In this document: piece after piece, positions 38,797-64,000 of the stretch | Layout: each line of letters opens with the position of its first letter | Position numbering within the stretch: the first letter of the stretch is position 1 | Assembly (NCBI GenBank): GCA_964019165.1 | Contig: OZ025267.1 | Location: forward strand, 4,697,269 to 4,761,268 | DNA length: 64,000 bases | Source of the DNA: Mastigias papua | Taxonomy: Eukaryota; Cnidaria; Scyphozoa; Rhizostomeae; Mastigiidae | Direction of reading: 5' to 3' | Notes under the pieces: generated by a model | What the model was told of the DNA's origin: nothing | Databases searched by the model: none | What the model saw: the letters and a program-made list of their open reading frames with translations, nothing else | Translations under genes and position numbers: made by a program

Positions 38797-39849
38797 CTTC
38801 CTCCTATAGCACTTGATAACAAGTTATGTCAAAAATGGTAACGGAGTGCTTTTAGATATCGAGTGAAATGGCATTTGCTATAATAAAGATATAATGAAAA
38901 TAAATTAATTTCATGAGCTATTTGGTTTTTATAACGCAACGTTTCCAGACACAACTAAAAATCATGTTCAAGTTATTTCTATAAAAACCTGCACAAATTC
39001 TCTGCATTCACATGTCCGTAGGCAGCTGAGCTGTATTGTGGGGGGGGGTGTGGTCAAGGAAGGAAGCCTATGGTTTCTGTGACCGTGAAGTTGGAAGGAT
39101 TAGGGATCTGTAGGCAAAACCCCGAGAAAAGTTTGAACCCATGCCTTTTAGGTACGGAAGCGCCCCTTTTAATCATAAGATGCACCAACATTGCAATTAG
39201 AGGCGGAAAGTGAACTCAATTCTGTGTGTGTAAGAATCTTAATACGTTTTTAGGACATATTTGGACGAATCTAGCTTAACACATATTCCAAACGTTGGTG
39301 GCATTCGATCCCCAAACTCCACTGTAAATCTGCCACGGCATACATGTCAAAATGAAAGTTGCGCCAAGAGAGGCTCATCTCTTCATTGCACACAAGAGTG
39401 TGCTCGTCCAGAATAGACTTGGTAAGCATTTATCCCAGGTATATAATTTGCTTATCACATTTACTCAACTTGTTCTATCAGGTGCTCAACCATTTTAAAA
39501 TGTATTTCAAACAAATTGTAATTAAGAAACCATAGGTGAATCTATGAAACCGTAGGTATATACCTGGTTTTTGTGCTTCTATCAGATCAAGCTGCAGAAT
39601 CGCATCATGATATGAGTTATAAAGACTATTTGGAATACCTCCAAAAACAACATCAGGGAATTATTGGGAACCACTGTCCCCTTGCCCCATCACTGTCTGC
39701 AGGCCTGATTCATAAAGCATGAATATGAATATGAATATTAATATTTAGAAAGGATGTACATATCAGTTTAATCGAAAGCTGCTATCAATATGTGTCTTTT
39801 AAAGAAAAACAAAAGAAGTAAATAGGCAAATAAGTAGATATGTTCTTAA

Positions 39850-40735
39850 AGTTTATTAGAGTCTATAATGTCTACAATAAATTTAATGGAAAAAGAATTG
39901 ACTTTGTTCTCAAATTCATAAGTACTTTCTCTGATGTCTATGGGAAGTATGCTATACAACTTAGCACCCATAAAGAAAAAGCCATTTTTTGCAATCTCTA
40001 ATTATGATTTTAGGAATCTGCAGGAGAATATTTCTGTTCCTTGTCCCCAGATTGTGTTCATTGATCTTAAAGTAATCCTTAAAATTTGAACACACGTTCA
40101 TGTTTAGATACTTTCTCACAAGGAGTACTGCATACCTATCGACTTCATTTTTCAAGTCACATGGTTTTGATTTCAATATAGAGGAGGCACGTGCCTCAAG
40201 TGACGTCAGTTTCTTGAGCTGGGTTCTTGTGAGCTTCAGTTGTACGATGCAGTTGTAAATTAGGGCGGGAATGATGATGCACTTGTAAACTGCTCTTGCA
40301 CCTTTATTGGTCATTGATGGCTGTAGTCTTCTACTTTGGTCAGAGTTTGCAAGAGATTAAGTTTTTGATCCAGAGTGCTACCAAGATATTTGCATGACTG
40401 TGTAGAGCTAATCTTTGTGCCATTGCAAAACAGATCAAGGTCTCTCGAACCAAATACAGCAGTTACTCTGCGTTTTGAAGTGCTAAGCAGCATGCACTCA
40501 GTTTTACCCTTCTTCAGGTTAATTGCAAGGTCGTTGCAAGAACAGTATGTGGCTATTAAGATAATATCTTCGTTTAGGTTAGATTCTATTTCATCTATAG
40601 ATATAAATGACAAGTATAGCACGGTATCATCAAGAAACTGTACGACATTACTATAACGGAGACAGTCTGCAAAGTCATTGAAAAGCAGCAAGAGAAAAAT
40701 GGGGTCAAAGATGGAGCCTTGAGGGATGCCACTAG
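39850..40735 (-). mobile_element. Non-LTR retrotransposon (LINE) reverse transcriptase fragment
   Basis: On the minus strand a frame begins with SGIPQGSIFDPIFLLLLFND, then the catalytic box region VVQFLDDTVLYLSF with both Asp present, followed by NLKKGKTECML and CKYLGSTLD. A second frame (39961-40314) continues with the RT thumb-like region, IIIPALIYNCIVQLKLTRTQ. The order PQGS, xxDD, LGSTLD is that of LINE reverse transcriptases. Breaks near 40311 and 39965 show frameshifts. The N-terminal half and endonuclease are missing, so it is a dead, truncated copy. Confidence 0.88.
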
Positions 40736-43384
40736 TTAGAAGACGGGGGTCAGAGAATCCTGGACCTAGTTTTTACAGCTTGGAATCTTTAAAACGTGTA
40801 ATCCGTATTCATTTTTCAAAGTCACTACGCCTAAGACACTCCAGTGGGTGCGGATCTGAGTATCTTTCCATATTTGCGCAAATTTCTTTTATTTCGTTTT
40901 GTAAAAGACTTTCACTCATGGCTACAATAGTCGCCAAATATCCTGGGAAACTTTTCCCTTTTTCTGTTCTGGATTTAACATTCATCTCCATCCCCTCATT
41001 TATGGATGATCTACATGCGATACTTGGAAAATTTCACCTACGCAACGTCAGATGTCTCGTTGACGAAATAACGTTGCTCAAAGGGGTGGGGGTGTGTGTA
41101 ACGCTGAAGGATGGGAAGTTGAGAGGAATGTGGTTTTTAGTCACTTTTGCATGGGCATCTTAAGAACTTTTAAGAAGTATTGTATGTTCATCTCGATTTG
41201 TTCGTTTCCATCTTTCAATTATATTTAAAGCAAAAGCTGTAAGAGAAGATATATGCAAGTAGCTCAGAAGTTCATAAATTGCTTCAACTCAACAAAATCT
41301 AACGCTTTGGGTAAGGTAGAGGTTACATGAAATTTAATCATTTGTATCAACAGTGCAGAGGAAAACAATGCGGACTCACTGTTTATGAAGCAGCTTTAGA
41401 TAAGATTGGCTTTTACATATTTTTCGTTATATAGTATATAAAAGTTTTGTTAGTACAGAGTATAAAAGTTTTGTTTGCACAGGTTCGTCTACAAACTGCT
41501 GTAGCTAAAACATCTTAAATGTATATACCATAGAGGCGATCTTATTTAAGTATCTCCATTTGATTTGAACACATGTCACTCTAGTGACTTGGTTCAGTTG
41601 TCTAGCAGCCAGAGACTTACTGATAGCCAATACCAGGTACTGATGTTGGGCACTTTTGCGGGAGCCATTGATTTTCAAGCTTGAATTACTGTGGATGGGA
41701 TCGAAGATCTCCATTGAAATTATCTGGTGCACTTGTGTATATGAAAGCTTTCTATGTATCTAGTGCATGGCAAAGTATATGAGGTATGTGGTTGGGTAGC
41801 TGTATACAGGTACTGTATGTGGAGATATTGGGTTTACAGAAGAAAGCTTCGAACGCCATGGACAGCACACGAATCAAACAATGAGCTAGTAAGAATGATA
41901 GATAGTAAAAGCCTGCTTTTAAAGATCGTTAAACAAAGTGAATATAATTCGAAGAGATGAATTGCAAAGATTACTGGTTGAACGAAAGCTAAATGGGAAA
42001 AGAGAGAGAGAGGAACCTAGTGGATAGACAGTATTAATGAATGGAAAATTTTAAGTTATATAGAATGTGCAAGGACGGCTTAAAACTTAGATGACTGGAG
42101 ATCCATGACAATCAAACTGCTGGAAGCAGATGGCACCCAAAGATGATGGTGTATATAATGTGCCTTTGATAGTAGTTCACTGGTCACAACCACATCTGCT
42201 GCAAATGGAATGGAATGAAGAACCAAGATTAGGGTGAGCTCGGTATAGATGGTTGCGTGGTCTCAAACTTGGGAGATTCCCTAGCACGTGTTAAAATAAT
42301 ATTATTGTTTCACTTTATCAGTATAAAATTGCAGTGTATTCATCTTACTGGATTTTAAGTATTTAAGAAGTATTCTATAAGATAAAAACCCATAATTGAG
42401 TAGCATGTAGGAATTGAAGTGACTTTGGCATAATATAACAACCTTTATTATTTTGCAATCCATATGGCGATGATTTCGAATCTTAAGTTTAGTCTCTTTT
42501 TAGGTCAAGTGACAAAAATCGCCACCAATGTTTAATTAAAGTTTATCATCGCTTTTTTCAACACAACAGCCTTTTTCAGTTTTAGCACCAATATAAAGAA
42601 TCTACCACTAATATCTGAAATCAAATGTCCACCTGCAGAGGAGGTAAATTGTAGCATCATTGATTTGATTTTAACCCGATCTGCATCTACCTACTCTAAT
42701 CCATTTCTATCAGTCAACATCCATGTTTATAACTTGAACTTCAAGCAAACTTTAAGCACACTTTGCATAGCAAACTAATAATAAGAAAAGGTGAAATATA
42801 ACAAAAAAATTCCCTTTTATTTGTGTACTGGTTGTTTATGTACAGATACTGTACAAAGTTGTAAAGCTCACGTTTTCTAGCAACAGATGGACCAACTACT
42901 CCGTCAGAAACCCTGCATAAAAGTTAATGCTATACGGGCTATGAATTCCGTTTCCCCTGACTTCTCCATAACTTGGATATGCATTAAAGAAAATTCTCTG
43001 ACTATTCCAGGTTTTCTTTGACTTTCCTTAGAAATGACTCACTGTCCAGGTTCCCAGGTTTGCTTTAAACTCTGAAGGAGCACACTGTCCAAATTGGATA
43101 AGGGAGGGTGTGGGCGAGTCAACTCCCTGGGGGATTGCTGATTTCTTACCAAATTTAAGTTCTATATCAGGAATCTGGTAGGATTTGAACTCTCTTTTTC
43201 TTCATAGCAAAGTTTTTCGAAATTTCGCGTCATTCAACATGAGTTAGAGAAGCATAGGCAAAGCTATATCACCCTTCACTTCGATCAGCGATTGTTAATG
43301 TTTCAAATGCACAAGATAGAAGTTAATCTCAATCTAACTAACAATTTCACTTATGACGTAGTTATTACCGAGATCATATCGCAA

Positions 43385-43630
43385 AGAGTCTATTCAGTGC
43401 AGAGCTTATCTGTTATGGCTCACATCACTCATTTCCTTCATAGTGTCCAACATAGTCTATGCTGCCCAATTTTATGAAACGGGCATGTATTTGCGTGCGA
43501 TCTGTGAAAAGGTCTTACGCAAAGGATTTGCGCAAGAGGTTTTAGTAACATTGCTGTCGATGTATTGACTCATGTTTAACTATTAGAAGGTATAGGTGGA
43601 TCAGACTATGGATGTAGACAGTCGTAAAGT
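43385..43630. repeat. Duplicated 3' flank of gene B matching 15240-15520
   Basis: Shared words include CTATTAGAAGG and ATCAGACTAT in the same order, and GTCACCTATTTACTTCAAAGTG in A against CATCACTCATTTCCTTCATAGTG in B. Both lie about 0.8-1.1 kb beyond the stop codon of their gene. This extends the duplicated unit past the coding region. No conserved coding frame is certain. Confidence 0.6.
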
Positions 43631-43738
43631 TAAGGAAGGATTTTATCCTTTACATTTTTTTTGTGGAACAGCAAGCAACAACAAGGCACCCAAGGTAATG
43701 ACAGACTGGCATGTTTCAGAATGAGCATCCCTGTCTAA

Positions 43739-44158
43739 AGCTAGTGTTACACGGTGCAATTTCTTATGCAACTCGTATCGCAACGCCATTGCAATACAAG
43801 TTTCATACCGATTGCCCCGTGTAATAGGTCATTTCTGTGCTGTGCAATGCAGCTTCTTTGCTCTTGCAACGGTTGCTTCAAGTAGAACTCTGTTCTACTC
43901 TTTGCAACGATTTCCAATATTTTTATAGCCATTGCACCGCGTAACACCGATCTTTGCAAGTTGCAACACAATAGTACGTTTGGCGCACGCGCAAGCTAAG
44001 ATTTTCATCACTACACATGTGTCGTTACAAGTTGCAGAGGTCGTTGCAGGGTGCAAAACTCGTTGCTAGTGTAACACCTAAGAGAAAAACGCTATGTAAT
44101 TCTTCATTTACCATTGCGAAGGAAGTTGCCGTGAAAATTGCACCGTGTAGCACTAGCT
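43739..44158. mobile_element. 420-bp MITE with TAA target duplication (Harbinger-like)
   Basis: Terminal inverted repeats of about 24 bases start AGCTAGTGTTACACGGTGCA on the left and match the reverse complement of the right end with one mismatch. Both sides are flanked by TAA (43736-43738 and 44159-44161). A 3-base TAA duplication fits PIF/Harbinger-type elements. The inside repeats words such as TTGCAACG and has no transposase. It lies just past the 3' end of gene B; the matching flank of gene A lacks it. Confidence 0.88.
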
Positions 44159-44436
44159 TAATACAGCTTTAAAGTCAGATGTGGAATGAAATTATTCCAC
44201 TTGCTCCGTTGAGATGGGAAACCTTTTGCATCGGCAATAAACCTAGGGTCCATCTTCTTCGCTGACAGTGGGAAAGTTCAGTGCCGTGGCAAACATTTTC
44301 CATACGTTGAAAAGATTTTGAGAAAAAATTTTTGAATTTCTGTTCAAATTATATGCATACTGATAAAATCTCATTACACTGCGTTTCATATGCATTCCTA
44401 TTCTTCTATTTTATATATACCAACTGAAGACAGCAG

Positions 44437-61842
<17,406 letters not shown>

Positions 61843-61860
61843 GTTTGTTACGTAGCCAAC

Positions 61861-62200
61861 CTGAAAGTATAAAAGTCACTACTTAGTGTGCAAGTATTGA
61901 ATGGGGGTAGTGTACGCTGAATCAGACTCCAGATGGGACAAGATATTGATGGTTGCTAGTACTAGCATACCATGCGTCTGTCACCGATGGTAGACTTAAT
62001 TTTCTGATAACTGCTTAGAGTCTCTTAAAGTGTAAGTCTTTTTTCTACAACAAAAAGTATAAAGGACAAATAACTACAATAAAGTTAATACAAGATTTTA
62101 TCATAATCGCAGCGAGAAAAAGACGCGCAGTCATCGAGTACCCATTGCAGACGTCACTTGCAATTTTCTTATTTACTAACACCACTACTGCCCAGGGTGG
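61861..62200. other. Upstream flank of gene B
   Basis: The first bases after the exon acceptor resemble the gene A flank (CTGAAAGTA). The rest shows no promoter, exon or repeat I can support. Confidence 0.5.
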
Positions 62201-63550
62201 AATCTGTGTAAGCCCTACGCCGGAGGTAAAGTAGAGAGTTTTTAAAGTTTAGCGTTTCCAGACACGCTATGAAAGAAATAATGACCGTATAGGTAAGCCA
62301 GAGATGCTCGGCATATATTACATGGACTCCACTCTTGGATCTCATGGAGCTCATTTTAGCAGCATCAAATCCAACATCTGATACTTGACCAAGGAGATGT
62401 TGATGCAATACATTAAACTGGGGGCAGTGCAGGAGGTATGCTCTGTATCTTCACTAGCTGCTCCACAAATACACATTGGACTGAAACATTCAAAGTTATG
62501 GCGGAATCTATGTTCATTTAGAAAAATGAAATTGAATCTAAGCTTTCCTAGTAGTTTAACTCCCGGTATGTCACAAATGTTACAACCTGGATTTCTTTCA
62601 GGTCTAACTTTTTGTAGCAAGTTGCTCTTAAATAGCGCAATGGAAGAAAAATCTTGGACAACTCTATCGGATTAATTCCATTGATACAGTCTGTTTTTAA
62701 CATATGAGTTTGAGTACCGTTTTGTCCTACTTATATTCTGTTCATAAATGCGGGTGCTTCTCAAAGTATACTCAGTGACCCGTGTTCAGGAGTTTCTTGG
62801 AAGAGGTAATCCGTAGTTTTGATTTAGAAAATGAAAAGTAATGGCATAATCTTCGGTACCGTCTTCGAGCATATAATGTTTCCCACCCAAAGTCACTAAA
62901 AAGCCTATGCCTACTAGCATCCTTCAACGCCCCTGAGACTGCTAATGCCGCATTATATTGAGTCTGTTCCAACTGTTCATTAAAACCTAGGTGCAACTTT
63001 GGATCATATTTATTGTACACAATATCCCCGTAATCTAAATGGGGTCTCATATATATAGCTTATAATTTTGGTCAAGGACCTTTCTTGATACATATTTTAA
63101 AAGGACCTTCAACATTGCGATTCCTCTCTGTGCTTTCAAAATGGCTTCTCTAATGTGAATTTTAAACTTAAGCTTTGAATCTAGAGTCAACCCAAGGTGT
63201 TTATGCTCCGATTTTGGAGATACAATATCTTCTCTTAATTTAAGAGCAGGGTGCTTAGGTTTTTCTCTTTTGCACGAAAATAGAACTTCCTCAGTCAGTC
63301 TTAGCAGCATTAAGTTTCATTTTCCATTGCCAATCCCATAGTGCAATTTCCCCAGGTCCCGATTTAAGTCAATTGCAGTACGTTTTCATCCCGAGCTGTT
63401 GTAAACAAAGATGTATCATTAACAAATAATTTCATGTCTCATGCTATATATTACGGGTGATACCATTCATAAAAACTAAGCAAAATAACTGTCCTAGAAC
63501 TGAACCTTGTGGTACCCCGGCAGATATTTTTTATCCCACTTTGAGTACTG
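62200..63550 (-). mobile_element. Second LINE reverse transcriptase relic
   Basis: On the minus strand the order is: GVPQGSVLGQLFCLVF near 63525-63480, a degraded catalytic box FVNDTSLF near 63430, KHLGLTLDSKLKFKIHI (63047-63310), RPHLDYGDIVYNKYD with LEQTQYNAALAVSGA (62772-63050), and a C-terminal segment with a CXCG..E.TEH Cys/His pattern (62351-62620). This is the usual 3' half of a Jockey/CR1-like LINE. The catalytic Asp pair is changed (ND) and frameshifts and stops separate the parts, so it is dead. Upstream parts may continue beyond 64000. Confidence 0.88.
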
Positions 63551-64000
63551 CAAAGACCTGATTGTCGGACCTGAGAGAATGTAAGGTAGGATCATGCGTT
63601 AAGTCCAAGTTGTTGCTTCAAAAGATTTGAGTATCCAAATCCCGCAATATACAGTAGAGCCCACTAGTTTATGAGTGTTAAAAATGTTCTCTCTATCTAC
63701 ATCAGCAATGAAACTTAATTTCATCTAGTGGAATAAAGATTAATGGAACTCAAAAACCAGGGCTTTTCTAACGTGCAGTTCTACACAAAGTGTGTAGCAC
63801 TAAAAGTTCTATTAATTTTATTAATTATGGCAACAAAACGCGCATGATTTTAGTGCCTACTCGTAAAGCGTATGTTGCTTATGCTTATGAAGATGAAAGG
63901 CTACTCCTCAATATGGTTGCAGCAAGAGTAATGTGCAGCGGTATATTTTCCTTGAGAAAAAGTCTGTCCGCAACACTGATAGCTAAAGTAACATGTTGCA

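Noticed and set aside
40726..41163. 145-codon plus-strand open frame
   Set aside because: Opposite the LINE fragment and its flank; no recognisable protein, no exon signals.

Overview
The window is nuclear DNA from an intron-rich, AT-rich eukaryote, almost certainly an invertebrate animal. Evidence: GT-AG introns throughout, a cytosolic-type leucyl-tRNA synthetase split into at least 18 exons, a Penelope-like GIY-YIG endonuclease, two LINE reverse transcriptase relics, tRNA-derived SINE-like elements, MITE-like inverted repeats and long TA, GAT and CT microsatellites. I cannot name the phylum from sequence alone. There are no prokaryotic features.

Layout. (1) 278-12706, plus strand: the 3' part of the leucyl-tRNA synthetase gene, 18 exons whose phases all join, ending in a stop followed by AATAAA. 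Its 5' exons lie before the window. (2) 12731-16340: intergenic DNA with no gene I can support; it holds short tandem repeats and a TA run, and part of it is shared with the 3' flank of the second copy described next. (3) 16341-34226 and 44437-61842, both minus strand: two tandem, intact paralogues of one large gene, called here A and B. I rebuilt both by eye as 15 coding exons with matching boundaries, phases and almost identical exon lengths. They encode secreted proteins of about 1651 (A) and 1635 (B) residues. Order: signal peptide, His-rich basic stretch ending in Lys-Arg, about 1000 residues that look beta-strand rich, a charged coiled-coil-like exon, a six-cysteine exon, and a helical C-terminal third. 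I do not recognise the family. (4) 34245-44436, between A and B: a LINE fragment, a large imperfect inverted repeat around a TA tract, a dispersed repeat and a TAA-flanked 420-bp MITE. (5) 61861-64000, upstream of B: a decayed LINE running off the end.

The most interesting content is the A/B pair: a large unrecognised secreted protein, duplicated in tandem (start codons about 27.6 kb apart), with both reading frames kept open over about 4.9 kb of spliced coding sequence, patches of near-identity that suggest gene conversion, and copy-specific mobile elements in the introns. B also has a 582-base intron that stays open if retained. No functional link between the synthetase and the A/B genes is visible; they are simply neighbours.
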